From contig KZ627148.1 of the NCBI GenBank assembly GCA_002917775.1, forward strand, positions 334,030 to 398,029: DNA of 64,000 bases, in the 5' to 3' direction. The stretch is from Glaciozyma antarctica PI12. Taxonomy: Eukaryota; Basidiomycota; Microbotryomycetes; Kriegeriales; Camptobasidiaceae. The position numbers and the translations under genes were made by a program. Each line of letters starts with the position of its first letter. Within the stretch, counting starts at the first letter, position 1. The notes under the pieces were generated by a model. It ran no database searches. It saw only the letters and a program-made list of their open reading frames with translations, and was not told the origin of the DNA. Positions 45,003 through 56,309 of this stretch are shown here, piece by piece.

Positions 45003-46242
45003 ATGGTTCCTGTCAAGCCCCGTCCCGTCGTACTCGTAACAGGGAGCAGCGAAGGTGGTATCGGGTGAGTCCCCTCCTTCCTTCCGGCTACCTCAGTGCC
45101 GGAGCACCAACCCCCGCGCCACAGCGAGAGCTAACCCCAGCACAGGTACGCGACCTGCCTCGCCTTCGCCTCCCGCAACTGTATCGTCTACGCCTCCGCC
45201 CGCCGGCTCGAAGCTCTTACATCTCTTCCAGCTTCCATAAACCGTCTCGCCCTCGACGTCTCGGACCCTATTGCGTGCCAGGCTGCTGTTGCTAAGATCA
45301 TCGCGGCGGAGGGAAAGATTGATGTGCTCGTTAACAACGCTGGAGCGGGAGCGAGTGGACCGTTGCTGGATTTCTCGGTCGAGGACGCAAAGGCCTGCTT
45401 TGAGGTCAACTTCTTTGCGCCGATGAGGTGCGTTGGAGGAGCTTGAGGGTGGGGTAAGAGCTGACAAAGGAGCAGGATGACCCAGCTCGTGGTTCCTCAC
45501 ATGGCGAAGAACAAGAAGGGACTCGTTATCAATGTCGGATCCATCGTCGGTGCGTCCCTCCTCCTCGCTCGTCGATACCCCGCGACTGATCTCTCCAAAA
45601 TCACACAGGCAACATTCCCACCCCGTGGGCCGGCGTCTACGCAGCGAGCAAAGCCGCCATCCATTCCTGGACCGAAGTCCTGCGGATGGAGGTCAAAGTA
45701 CCTCCCACCTCCCCCTCTCCAGTCCCCGCTAACGTACCTCTCACAGGGTCTAGGAGTCGACGTGATGCTCGTTGCACCAGGAGCCATCACGAGCGGTTTC
45801 GGCAAGAAGCAGCTCAACTCGCACCGCGAACCCGAGCGTACGTCCCTCCCTCCCGCTCTTCGCACGCACAAACTCACCCTCGCTCGCTCATAGACTCGCT
45901 CTACAAATCCGTCGCTTCCCACATCGCCGCTCGCGCCGAGATGTCCCAACGAAGCGGTCCGTTCCTCCCTTCCCCCCTCGAGCCGAAGTTGAAGCGCTCT
46001 CCGCAGACCACACCATGAAAGCCTCGATCCTAGCCGAAGGAATCGTCACTCGCGCCCTGAGGGCCAAGCCCGCTGTCTACTACTCTGCCGGAGGCAAGGC
46101 GTTGGTCTTCTGGATCCTCGAACGCCTCCCGCGCTGGATCGTCTGGCGTACGTTCCTCCCTCCTCTCCTCCCGAATCGAGCGCTGATGATTCGCACAGGG
46201 ATGCTCTCCAAGATGCTCGGTACGGACCAGGTTGGCAAATGA
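45003..46242 (+). CDS. Short-chain dehydrogenase, Ayr1-like
   Basis: NADP-dependent reductase of the classical SDR family, closest in pattern to 1-acyl-dihydroxyacetone-phosphate reductase (lipid droplet/ER, ether-lipid and phosphatidate synthesis). The Rossmann start VVLVTGSSEGGIG is followed by CLAFASRNCIVYASARR, LALDVSD, DVLVNNAGAG, NVGSIVG and the catalytic YAASK in AGVYAASKAAIHSWTEVLRM. The product-side motif is VMLVAPGAITSGFGKKQL. The C-terminus has a hydrophobic stretch (ALVFWILERLPRWIVW) consistent with membrane attachment. Introns occur after GSSEGGIG, FAPMR, SIVG, MEVK, EPE, MSQRS and IVWR. Stop TGA at 46240-46242. The substrate is inferred from the family only. Confidence 0.85.
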
Positions 46243-46286
46243 GGGAATTAGGTGTATCATAAGGACCTCTCTTGCGAATAATGAGC

Positions 46287-46989
46287 CTACGCCTCTATGA
46301 GCGTACTCCTTCGAATCCCTGCTCCGCTCCTCGACTTGATCCCCAGGATGAACACCGTCACGAGCGCGATGAACAAGAAGATCCTGGGCACACTATCAGC
46401 TCCTCGCTCCCACCACAAAGAGGAATGGGAACGCACGTTTCGATCCAACTAATCGCCACCAGTCCTCTTAGGATGTTCCCTCGATCCAGCTTCGACGTAT
46501 CCGCCTTAGCCGTGAGAGCCGTCAACGACGCAGCGCCAATCATGAACAGAAGCTAATTCACGCTGCGTTAGCTCTTGTCGTGAGGAAGGAGAGGGGAACG
46601 TACGAATCCGATGAGGAGACCAAAGAGGTGCGCAGCGATACCGAAGATGACTCGTCCGGCAGCGAGGAGGGTGCCGATACCCAAGTAGGCGGAGAAGAAG
46701 ACTGTCCAGATAGAAGCGACGAGTAGCTGTGCGGGAGAGGGTGAGCGGCTGGGTGGGGTGGGGAGAGGGGGGGAACGCACGATACGGATCCGGTCGCGGT
46801 ACGAGTTGGAGGGGTAGGTGGTGTCGTTGTAGTGCTTTACGAGACTGGCGGAGATGGCGAGACCGACCTGTGCACCCACCGGTTAGCCCTTTGTACCTGG
46901 GGGAGGAAGGATGGGCGTACGATGCCAGCGAGGAAGATGAGAGCGAAGAAGGGGGCGTGGATACGGCGGAGAGTGGTTTCTTGAGGCAT
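46287..46989 (-). CDS. Small four-helix membrane protein, MARVEL-like
   Basis: Integral membrane protein with four predicted helices: HAPFFALIFLAGIVGLAISA, LLVASIWTVFFSAYLGIGTL, IAAHLFGLLIGFLLFMIGAA and FLFIALVTVFILGI. The ATG at 46989 gives MPQETTLRRIHAPFF; a polar loop KHYNDTTYPSNSYRDRIRI follows helix 1. Three or four short introns are inferred. The last exon ends KSRSGAGIRRSTLIEA with a TAG at 46287-46289. The topology resembles fungal MARVEL/membrane-associating proteins, which act in membrane domains or plasma-membrane organisation, but the sequence match is loose. It is convergent with the SDR gene, 44 bp between stops. Confidence 0.72.
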
Positions 46990-47402
46990 GCTGGATGGGT
47001 GCTTTTGTGGCTGCGGGAGGAGAGGAAGGAGGAAGAACCGCAAACTCCCAAGTTCGAAACTCTCTTTGGCGCTCTTCTCTGACGCGGCGCTGATCGAGAG
47101 AACAGTGGTCACTTAGGCGCAGGAGCAGCGTACCGGGCAGACCAAGATACAGACAGCACAGCGAACACAGCGAAACGTGAGGAAAGGAGCCGCGAGGAGA
47201 GAAGAGGCAACGAAATCCTCGGATCTCGCTCGCACTCCGCGGGGTTGCGCACGTTGGACTCAGCGACCGGGGTCCGAAGAAGAGCAAGGCAGCAGCAACA
47301 AAAGGGATACGGCAAAACGCTCGTTCAATTGGACTCAGTAATATACAAGAGGAGAAGCCATCGCCGGTCGACGACGAAGCTCCCGTTTTCGTCCCAAGGC
47401 GA
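46990..47402. other. Intergenic region, no gene seen
   Basis: About 410 bp between the ADH stop and the MARVEL-like gene's start (both minus strand). Presumed promoter of the latter and 3' UTR of ADH. Confidence 0.45.
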
Positions 47403-48801
47403 TTAAACCGAGAGGACGATACGGCCAGAAACCTGTCCAGTCTCCATGCGGTGGAAGACCGACTCGAGGTTGGCGAGAGGCTCGATAGCGATCTGAGCCT
47501 TCACCTTGCCGCGAGCCGCAAAGTCAAGAGCTGCACGACATCGTCAGCGAAGTTTCGCAGCGAGCGAGAGAGAGGCGAACGTACCCTCGATGGCGTCCTG
47601 ACGGTTTCCGACGTAGGAACCGACGATGCGGAGAGCCTTGAAGACGGTCCAGAAGACGTTGGCCTTGATGTAGGTGTCCGGGGGGAAGTCCGACGGCCAC
47701 AAGAGTTCCGTGGGGGNGGAGGTACTCGAGAGCCTCGTTGTAGGCGGCTCCAGAAGAGAAAATAANGANANNNGAAGTCAAAGTCAGCGATGAAGTTAAG
47801 CGCGAGGAAGAGGGGAGGAACGCACGTGGGGTCCGATTCCACCGGCGGCGGCCTTGATGGCCTCGATCGAAGGTTCTTGAAGTCGAGGAAGATCTCAGCG
47901 CCGTAGGAGTGGCAGAGAGCCTTCTTGTCNNNNNNNNNNNNNNNNNNNNNNNNNNNNNNNNNNNNNNNNNNNNNNNNNNNNNNNNNNNNNNNNNNNNNNN
48001 NNNNNNNNNNNNNNNNNNNNNNNNNNNNNNNNNNNNNNNNNNNNNNNNNNNNNNNNNNNNNNNNNNNNNNNNNNNNNNNNNNNNNNNNNNNNNNNNNNNN
48101 NNNNNNNNNNNNNNNNNNNNNNNNNNNNNNNNNNNNNNNNNNNNNNNNNNNNNNNNNNNNNNNNNNNNNNNNNNNNNNNNNNNNNNNNNNNNNNNNNNNN
48201 NNNNNNNNNNNNNNNNNNNNNNNNNNNNNNNNNNNNNNNNNNNNNNNNNNNNNNNNNNNNNNNNNNNNNNNNNNNNNNNNNNNNNNNNNNNNNNNNNNNN
48301 NNNNNNNNNNNNNNNNNNNNNNNNNNNNNNNNNNNNNNNNNNNNNNNNNNNNNNNNNNNNNNNNNNNNNNNNNNNNNNNNNNNNNNNNNNNNNNCACTTG
48401 ATGCCAACGGCGTCTCCGACCTTGAGGTTGGTGGTGGTGCTGTCTGCGCACGTAAGGAGACCGTCAGCTCCCACCAAAGTAGCCCTGAAGGAGAGCGGGC
48501 TCACCTCCGATAGCGACGATGCGTCCGGCTCCCTCGTGTCCTCCGACGAGGGGGAGCTTGGGAGGAGCAGGCCAGTCACCCTTGAGGGCGTGGAGATCAG
48601 TGTGGCAGACACCAGTGAACTGTGTGCAACGTCAGCTCAAGTCCGAAGGAGAGGCGGGGAACGAGAGCTCACCTCGATCTTGACGAGGGCCTCTCCGGGC
48701 TTGAGGTCCTTCTGCTGAACGACGGGGTGGTCGTGGCGGACGAAGAGAGGTCCGTTGTGGGCCTCGAAGACGACGGCGGTCTGAGTCTTGGGAATGGACA
48801 T
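47403..48801 (-). CDS. ADH1: Zinc alcohol dehydrogenase, interrupted by an assembly gap
   Basis: Medium-chain zinc ADH that interconverts ethanol and acetaldehyde with NAD. The ATG at 48801 begins [20 protein letters not shown]. The catalytic zinc site is in [20 protein letters not shown] and [14 protein letters not shown], then [12 protein letters not shown] runs into N at 48394. After the gap: [52 protein letters not shown] and [20 protein letters not shown], ending [15 protein letters not shown] with TAA at 47403-47405. Isolated N lie at 47717, 47766, 47768 and 47770-47772. The frame slips by one base between LDFKN and SIEAIKAA, 50-70 bases from the gap, which fits poor local sequence rather than a dead gene. 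Confidence 0.9.
47930..48394. other. Assembly gap (run of N)
   Basis: 465 unknown bases inside the ADH gene. The missing part should encode the structural-zinc lobe and the first part of the NAD-binding domain. Confidence 0.99.
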
Positions 48802-49947
48802 GGTGGAACTGAGTTGGGTGTTGGTTGGGTGTTGGTTGAGTCGAGGTGGTTTGGTGAGGACAAGAGAGGAAGGACGAGACGAGAACGGTTGAGGAACAGT
48901 GCGGGGCCGCTGCTCCCCCGCCCCCGCCGCGGGCGAAGAAGGAGTGAGATTGGCGTAAGTGCTCCGAGCGCTAGATCGTCATCTCGGCACGGACTTCCGG
49001 AGCGCAGGCTATGAATCCGCCCCCGCAACGAGGGGGGGCGATGAAGGCGGGTCTCCTCGACAACGTATTAGAGCCACACACGACGACGAATTAACACGCG
49101 GCAGGGTTCAATTCGAGCAGGTGTCCCCCGCTCCGCTCGCGACAGCAGCACTCCGCTCCCCCGCTTCACCCAAATCCTACGCTCGGCCGTGTGCTCGACC
49201 CGACGAACTAGTTGCCCCCGCGTTCCCACCCTCGGTCCTCAACTCAACAGCGAGCTGATCGATCAAATCCCTCGGGCCTTCGTCGACGACGCGAGCAAAG
49301 GTCAATCTCCTCCTCGCGAGCGCCGTTCCCATCCCACTTCGTGAAGTTCCTCCGTTGCCACCTTGCAAAGTGTCGTGGCGAGTCTCTGCTAGTCACTGTC
49401 GGAGGGAAGGTAGGAATCGGTGGAGGAGAGCCGCTGGAGAAGGAGCAGAGCTGGGTCGGCGATGGGTGGAGGTGTCGGAGGATGGGAGCGGGAGAGCTGG
49501 TCCTGGAATGCTGCTAAGGAATCAACGAGCGACGGCGGGTTGAATGGGCGAAGTTTGGGAGGCGAGAGAGCGGTGAGGGATTGCGTCGGCGAGGGAAGGC
49601 GAGCTGGTGGATGGGCGCCTGAAGACGAAGTCGGTTGTAGCGCGAGGTTGGATCGTAATTCACGCAGCTAGGGCGCTTAACTCCCCTCCCAGGAAGCGTC
49701 CTGCTGAGCCTCCTCGACCTCGATGCCCCGTAGTTCTGCGAGAGGAGAGAACGATGAGCGCTTGACTCCGAGACGTACCGTTTCCGCACACCCCCAGGCG
49801 GAAGACTAGAGTGTAGATACCGTGTGAAGCAACCTACTCTTCAGCTGTAGCGAGTCAAGTCAAAGCGAGCGTACTGGACGATAGGAGCAGTAGGCTCGCG
49901 CTCTTGGCTTCGTCTCTTCTCCTCCTCCCACCACACTCTCCTCCGCC
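48802..49947. other. 1.1 kb divergent intergenic region (ADH / DUF1776)
   Basis: Holds the promoters of ADH and the DUF1776 gene. Two GTTGGTTG-like repeats occur just upstream of the ADH ATG (48820-48838). No supported gene; a long promoter is common for strongly expressed ADH genes. Confidence 0.5.
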
Positions 49948-51847
49948 ATGGACGACTACATTCAGTACACGATCGACACGGCGTCTGTGGCAATCGAACA
50001 GACCTGGGACTTTATCGCTTCGAGCTCCCAGACCGCCAACCTCCACGAGCTCCCGACCCATGTCAAGGAGAGCCTCACCGAGATGTGGTACAGGCTGTCG
50101 CAGCACAACACCCTTCCCTCCCTCGAATGGAAGGACCTCCCAGGAGTCTCCGCCACTCCTCCTCCCCCTCCTCCTCCGCCAACCGTCCTATCCCGCATCG
50201 GCGACACGATCACCTCCCATCCCTACCTCTTCACCCTCGCCACGACCAGCACCCTCGCCGGGGGGACGTACTACTTCTTCCCAGCAGCTTTCATGGCCCG
50301 ACTCCTCCCCATCGTCCGACCCCTCAAGCCGTTCGTGCCGCGTCCACTCCTGCCGACCTCGAACAGGCCCCTGCGCATCACGGGTCCACAAGGGGAGACG
50401 CGGAAGGAAGCGGTACTGGTGCTCGGAGCAGAGGGACTAGGAAGGGAGATTGCGCTGGACTTGGAGCGGAGAGGTTACGTCGTTATCGCCACGGTGCGGG
50501 ACCCTCGCGAGGTCGACGTCCTCGAGAAGAAGAGTCGGGGGTGGATGAAGGTCCTCGTCCTGGATCCTACAGACGTACGTGCTTCCAGGCTCCCGTATCG
50601 AGTGAAGCTGATTGCCCGCGGAACGTAGGCCTCGAGCGTCGCCCCCTTCCTTCGGTCGTTCAATACGGCGCTCTCCCTTCGCTTCCCTCTCCACACCTCA
50701 GGCGACCCCTTCTCTCGACCCTCCCACGCACTCGCCCTCACCTCCCTCGTCAACTGCCTATCGCTTCACGCGAACCCCGAAAGCCTTCGACCAATCGAAG
50801 GAATCGAGACGGACGAGGTGCGGCGAAGCGTCGGCGAGAAGGTTGCTGTCGTGGTGGGAGTCCTTCGTGGGGTGATGCCGATTCTGTGGACGATGGGAGC
50901 CAGACCCAGCGCTCCCGAAATTGTTATCCTCTCCCTCCGTAAGCAGTCCTCTCGCCGACCCTTTCCAGCTGCTGATGCCTCCTCTTCGCAGTCCCGTCGA
51001 CCACCTCCAACGTCGCCCTTCCCTTTCTCTCCCTCTCCTCTGCCTCCGACGCAGCCACAACCTCTCTCTTTCACTCACTCCGCCGGGAGCTCACCGCATC
51101 CCGCTCCTCCAACATCCGTGTCGCCATCCTCGAAACAGGCTTCTTCGAGCTGCCCCAGTCGCCGACCCCAGCGCCTACGTCTCCCGGCGGAAGTCCTCGA
51201 CGCGCAGACCCCATCTCGCTTAGGCTTTCGTCCATCTACGCGCCTGCTCTCGCAAGGCGGCACTACCTGGGCAATGCTCGAGCCGAGGGACGTGGTCGCA
51301 AGGGGAGTCCGGCGAGGAAGCTGTGCGCAAAGGTCTTTGAGGTCCTGGTGTATGGTCGCGGAGGAACGACCTCGCGCGTCGGTGCTGGAGGTACGTTCGA
51401 TCCCTCTCCTCCCTCGCTCTCTCAACTAACGCCACTACAACAGCCTACACGTATCACCTCACCTCCCTCCTCCCCCACTTCCTCATCGACAACTTCCTCT
51501 CATTCCAAGACCGCCTCGTCTCCATCATCCTCACCCACCGCGCCCGCCTTCTCGCGTCCCCCTCCCACACCCTCCCCACTCCCCCTCCCCAGACCCACCG
51601 CACCCCACGCGCCTCCTCCCGCCCTCTCCCAACTCCCCCGATGCTCCGACCGGGGCATACGATGCCTGAGAAACAGCCGCAGGTCGACCCGTTCTCGGTG
51701 ACGCCTAATGCGAATGAGCAAGAGGAAGGGGACGATTCGGGGAGCGATGAGGGGAGGAGCTCGATTGAGGATTTCGGGGTCGCGAGTGGGATGGGATCGT
51801 TCGTGGGGAGTGAGGCGGGGTGGAGGGATGGAGAGGTGGATCGTTAG
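49948..51847 (+). CDS. DUF1776 family SDR-like protein (Ysc83-like)
   Basis: Fungal family of unknown function; I recall the yeast member Ysc83 as a mitochondrial outer-membrane protein. The start MDDYIQYTIDTASVAIEQTW is at 49948. A Pro run and a hydrophobic segment (YLFTLATTSTLAGGTYYFFP) precede a Rossmann-type fold beginning AVLVLGAEGLGREIALDLER, then GYVVIATVRDP and VLVLDPTD. Later segments include LHTSGDPFSRPSHALALTSL, APEIVILSL, RVAILETGFFELPQ and TYHLTSLLPHFLIDNFLSFQ. The C-terminus is disordered and acidic; stop at 51845-51847. Four introns are inferred. No YxxxK active site was seen, so it may not be a working dehydrogenase. It nearly abuts the convergent MetX gene. Confidence 0.8.
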
Positions 51848-51975
51848 GTTTCTCGCTCGTACTTGTTTCTCTTGTCTTGTACTTTCGTCGGATCTGTACT
51901 GCTATCACCACTTTTATCGTCTTCTCTCGACACGAACGCAGGAAGTGCGAATCCCGCGCCCAACATCTTGCAGTT

Positions 51976-53789
51976 CTATTCGACTTCCTCCCCCTCCAAG
52001 AACCCCTTCACCGCACTCCCCACATTATTCACATCCAGCAAGAACGTATCATGGCCCCACGGCTGATTGAGCTCATAATACACGACGCGCGAGTTCCCGT
52101 TCGCCTTCAAGCACTCGGCCAGCTCCCGCTGCTGCTCAATCGGGAACAGCGTATCGCTCTGCACACCCATAATGAGCGTCGGGTGCGAGTGGTTGCTCAG
52201 GCCCGCCGCGAGGGAGAGGGAGGTGAGGAAAGCGAGGAAGGAAGGGAGGAGATGAAGGGCGCTTTGCCCTTCTTTGACTTGAGGCCAAAGGGGGACGTCG
52301 AATGAGGTCGCGTCGTCGCTGCCAGCGCGATCTCGTCCTTGGTGGGAGGGACGGCGCATAATGCCTCGGCGGGGAGGGCGCCACGATCTCGTGCTTCTCG
52401 ACGGAGTTGAAGGTCGTCGAGCGAGTCCTGGCTCATGTCGAAGAGGTCCATCGCTTTGGAAATGTAGATGAGCGAGTTGGCGTCGTACTTGAGGCAGAAT
52501 TGTTCGCCTTGGTGGTCGAGGTAGGTTTCGATGAGAAAATCGGGGCAGAGGACGGGGGCGGAGGGGAAGGGAGAGTAGGGGAAGTCGAGATGTCGCGGCG
52601 GTGGCGACCGAATCGCTGCTCCCATTCGGGGCCGGAGCGGTAGGTGATGGTCGCGATTTCTGCGCATCGTGAAGCGTCAGCGGGAAGAACAAGGAGAAGA
52701 ACGACGAGAACACACGTCGAGCGAGCTTCATGCCAGTATGCGGAGGGAGGTCGTCGTAGTAGAATCCTCGCTTCCAGTTCGGGTCCGCCATAAGCACTGC
52801 TCCCAACGCACATCAGCTCCCGTTACTCCCAGCCCCAGCCTCGAAACGAACGTACCACTCCTCTGCGCATGCCGCATCGCAATACTCGCCGGACTGCTCC
52901 TCGCCGTCCCACTAATACTGACGACCTTCCCCACCCTCTCCGGCTCCAGATACGCCGCCGCAATACTCTGCATCCCTCCCATACTACTCCCCACACTCGC
53001 ATACACCTTATCCACCCCGAGCTCCGTCAACAGGTGGAACTGCGCTCGCACCATATCGAATATTGACAGGACCGGAAAGCGCGTCGCGTACGGCATCCCA
53101 TCGAGCGGATCCAACGACCCCGGTCCCGTAGAGCCATAGCACCCCCCAAGTACGTTCGTACAAATGACGAAGAACTTGTCCGTATCAATCGCCTTGCCCC
53201 GCCCTATGAACTTCTCCCACCACCCCTCTGCGGGGTTCTCGGGCGTACTGTGCGCGTGGGAGGAGGCGGATAGACCGGTGTGAATGAGGACGACGTTCGA
53301 GTGGGTCGAATTGAGGGTTCCCCAGGTCTCGTACGCGAGGGAGAAGGAGGGGAGGTGCCCGCCGTAGTCGAGAGGGAAGGGGGAGGAGTGGTGGTAGAGT
53401 TGGTAGCCGGTGACGACGTTCGCGTATGCTGGTTCAGGGCCTTCGGGGTCCGTTTCAGCTTCGGGAAGGGAGGGGAAGGCGGTCAGGTCCTCGGTGGTGG
53501 GAGAGGGGCGACGGCGTTCGCTGAGGAGACGAGCGGTGCGGATCTCGTTTTGGTCGACGCAGGGGAAGGACATGGCGGGGTTGGAGCCGTGCGGGCGACT
53601 GGAGGAATGGAGGGGGGCGTGGGAGGTGGGGGTGCGGGTGCGAGAGGTCGAGGCGATGGGGTGGTGCTGCTCAGAACGCTCGGTCGAGGTGACGGGGCGA
53701 CTGGCGTGGGAGCTGGTCGCCAGGCTCCGCGAAGTCGCTTGAGGCAAGCGCAGAGCCTGCTTGGCGATCTGGCGTAGCGAAGGCGGCAT
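51976..53789 (-). CDS. MetX-family serine/homoserine O-acetyltransferase
   Basis: Alpha/beta-hydrolase acetyltransferase of sulfur amino-acid synthesis. The ATG at 53789 opens a likely mitochondrial presequence ([20 protein letters not shown]), which favours the fungal serine O-acetyltransferase branch (CysA/Cys2) over cytosolic Met2. Landmarks: [54 protein letters not shown], nucleophile elbow [26 protein letters not shown], catalytic Asp in [10 protein letters not shown] and His in [11 protein letters not shown]. Stop at 51976-51978. The conserved protein changes frame twice, just after [10 protein letters not shown] (near 52590) and near 52310, so the literal sequence is not one continuous coding region. 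Missing single bases are the simplest reading. Confidence 0.86.
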
Positions 53790-54218
53790 CGCGTAGGGGA
53801 GAGAAGGTGTGGGGTCGTCGCGAGAGGGAGAGAGCTGAGCAAGCCGCACTTTGCGAAAGCACGCCTTCGTTTTCCGCGGCGCTATATCGCCGAAGAGATC
53901 CCATTCCTTTCGGTTCCTGCTCAGCACCTAATCAATTGCTGAACGTCAAGGAGTAGCTACGGTAAGAGTTCCAAATTTAGGCTAAAAGGAGGGAGGGGAT
54001 TGAAAAAGAGATGAATTAGGGAGAGGGGATGAGGGGGAAGAAACGGGGAAACGGGGGTGATGGTGGATGCGGGTATGTGGTATGCGGTGCGAGTAAGGAA
54101 TATGCGAATAAGAGGTGAAGGAAGGATATGGAGGAAGAAAGACCAGCGTCTCGCACGTCCTCAAAAAGCGAATCCCGACGGCTTCCTCTTCAGCCTCAAC
54201 GGTATCGTCAACGGCCCA
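53790..54218. other. Intergenic region, no gene seen
   Basis: About 430 bp between two minus-strand genes; it includes a purine-rich, comparatively AT-rich stretch at 53975-54110. Presumed promoter of the MetX gene. Confidence 0.45.
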
Positions 54219-54938
54219 TCAATGCACAAGCTCTCCTCCACCCCGATCTTGAACCCTCCAAAATTCCCCTTGAGCACTCCCTCCAAGAGCAAAAAACCCG
54301 TTCGTCGTCGTCGTCGGAGCCTGGTCCGCGCGCGATGGGCCTGGGGACGCGATCTTCAGGGTTGGAGGGGAGAGTCGGCGGTTTGCGAGGACTGAGAAGT
54401 TTTGGGGGCAAAGGGAAGGAGGAGTAGGAGGTCCGAAAGAGGCGTCGGAGGAGTGGGAAGAGGAGGAGCGAGAGGTCGAGGAGGAGGTCGAGTAGGCTCT
54501 TCGGAAAGTGGGCGTCGCGTAGAGGTGGGAGGCGGCTTGGAAGTAGGGATTCTCGCTCGAGTCTGGCGGAGGAGTGGGGGTGTCGTAAGGCGAGTATAAC
54601 GCTCCAGTGTCGAATTCAGGCGTCTGGACGTGCAACGCGTGGAGCGCCCGAATCGCCAACGCGCGGTCGTCCTCCTCTTTCTCCTCTAAGACCGATTTTT
54701 CCAGAGGAGGGAAGAGGTTCTCAAGGTCGTCGTCTGAGATCTGAGAGGGGTGGGTGGCGTGGTGGAGGTGAGAAGCCGGGCCGGAAGAGGTGAATTCGAG
54801 GTGGAGAGTGGCGAGTGCGGTCTCGGACGACGACCGAAGCAAGGGTGAAGGAGGGGGGATGGCGTTGGAGGACTGCTGTGAGAGCGCAAGGGGTTAGCTG
54901 GTCCTCGATCCTGAGCAGCTGCGCGATTGACTCACCAT
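54219..54938 (-). CDS. Small Ser/Pro-rich protein of unknown function, ATG-only first exon
   Basis: No recognised domain. The coding part of exon 1 is just the ATG (54936-54938), followed at once by a GTGAGT donor. After a 60-bp intron with a GCTAAC branch site, exon 2 starts at 54875: QSSNAIPPPSPLLRSSSETA. Notable segments are LATLHLEFTSSG, SQISDDDLENLFPPLEKSVL, RALAIRALHALHVQTPEFDT, SENPYFQAASHLYATPTFRR and a Ser run. It ends DRGGGELVH with TGA at 54219-54221, about 220 residues. Without this splice the exon-2 frame has no upstream ATG, which supports the model. Function unknown. Confidence 0.62.
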
Positions 54939-55551
54939 TTGGACCACGCGGAGAAACAAGGAGGAGAGCGGGGAAGCGGTTGCGGTTTACGCGGTGCCTG
55001 TGGCGGGTGCCGATGAGGACGGGCGTGGAGGAGGTGCTGAGTGCTGGAAGCGACAAGCAGGCGGAAGAGGAAGAAAAGGAAGAAGAGCCCTGCCTTGAGA
55101 GGCCCCGGAAGACCGCACGCAGTTTTCGAGGGGACCGGCGCAAGAGGAGCGATCTTTCTGATCCGGACAAAACGATCGAGGCCCAGGCGCCCAAGGTGCG
55201 TGCTGACAGAGCACAGAGGCCGTTCGCCGCCGACCCGCACCGGCCACTACTTCGCCTCCTTCCTCTCCTGGACGCGCCTGGAAGATGCGGGGTAAACAAG
55301 GCGTTCGTGCACCTGGGCGCACCTTCTTGTTGACGAAACGGGCGACGCTCCGACCCCATCGATCCAGGAAAAACCCTCGTTCAGAAGACGCAGCACTGAG
55401 CCGTAGGTTCGGCGTACGCGCGCGAGGGAGTCGCAAGCGGCGTCGAGGAGCTCGGTCTTGTTGGTGTTGGGTCGCTGGGCTGGGTTGGGAGCAGGACAAG
55501 CGCATCGGAGGGGAATAGGTGCAACGACGAAGCTTGAATTACGAAAATGGA
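54939..55551. other. Intergenic region, no gene seen
   Basis: About 610 bp between the small Ser/Pro-rich gene's start and the DUF4267-like gene's stop (both minus strand). Open frames on both strands lack domains or sensible starts. Confidence 0.45.
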
Positions 55552-56309
55552 TTAGGCGCGGTTGAGGATGTAGAGCTGGGCGGCTGCAAGGAGAGAAGAC
55601 GCGTCAGAAGAGAAGTCAATTCGAATAGAGAGGAATCGCGGACCTCCGGTGACGGCTGCGACGCCAGCGACAGCAGTGGCGACTTCGGCAGAGAGGTTGC
55701 CCTCGATGAATCCCACACCACTGCGTCACACAAAGATTAGCCAAGTTCGGTGACGAAAGAGGGAGGAGACGTACGCGGCGAGAACGTCGAGGGCGTCCAC
55801 GACAACTCCAATTTCTGCGAGGACACCGTCAGCTTCATCCTCCTCCTAAAAATCCGGCAGCATCAACGTACGGAGAGCGCGCGCGACGACGGCGGCGGTA
55901 GAATCGCGAAGGAGCAGGCCGAGCCCGATGTCGCGAGCACCAAAGAGGCGGATAGCGATGCTCTGCTCAGCGGCGTCTCCAGGCTGGGTGGTGTTGGCTC
56001 CAATACTGGCGCCAGCAGAGACTCCTCCGGGACCCTTGGAGGCGGAGAAGCCGAACGCGCGGGAGGTGAAGAAGGCTGGAGTAGGACGTCGTCAGCGTGC
56101 GACGGGTTTGAGAGGGAACGGCGTACCTGGTGCGATGAAGGCGCTCAATCCAGCAGCGATCTTGAGGAGGGAGAGGACGTTGATCGCCGTCGAGGAGTTC
56201 TGGATGGTGAGGACGGAGGCGGGAGAGCTGAAGGCGGACCTGCAGAGAAGCTCGAGGGTCAGCTGAGTCGCTGAGTCGCTGCCAGGTTCCGAGTGAACTC
56301 AACCTACAT
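55552..56309 (-). CDS. DUF4267-like small membrane protein; start codon split by intron
   Basis: Small protein of about 155 residues, resembling fungal DUF4267 proteins of unknown function. The ATG exists only after splicing: AT at 56309-56308, then an intron 56307-56240 (donor GTAGGT, branch GCTGAC, acceptor CTGCAG), then G. The product reads MSAFSSPASVLTIQNSSTAI, NVLSLLKIAAGLSAFIAP, AFFTSRAFGFSASKGP, AIRLFGARDIGLGLLLRDS, IGVVVDALDVLAA, GVGFIEGNLSAEVATAVAG and AAQLYILNRA; TAA at 55552-55554. Four further introns are inferred. The pattern FGARDIGLG and alternating hydrophobic segments suggest three or four membrane helices. Genomically unspliced RNA would have ATG directly followed by TAG. 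Confidence 0.75.

Noticed and set aside
50188-50391. Minus-strand frame antisense to the DUF1776 gene
   Set aside because: Shadow of the coding strand; the plus-strand Rossmann motif is clear.
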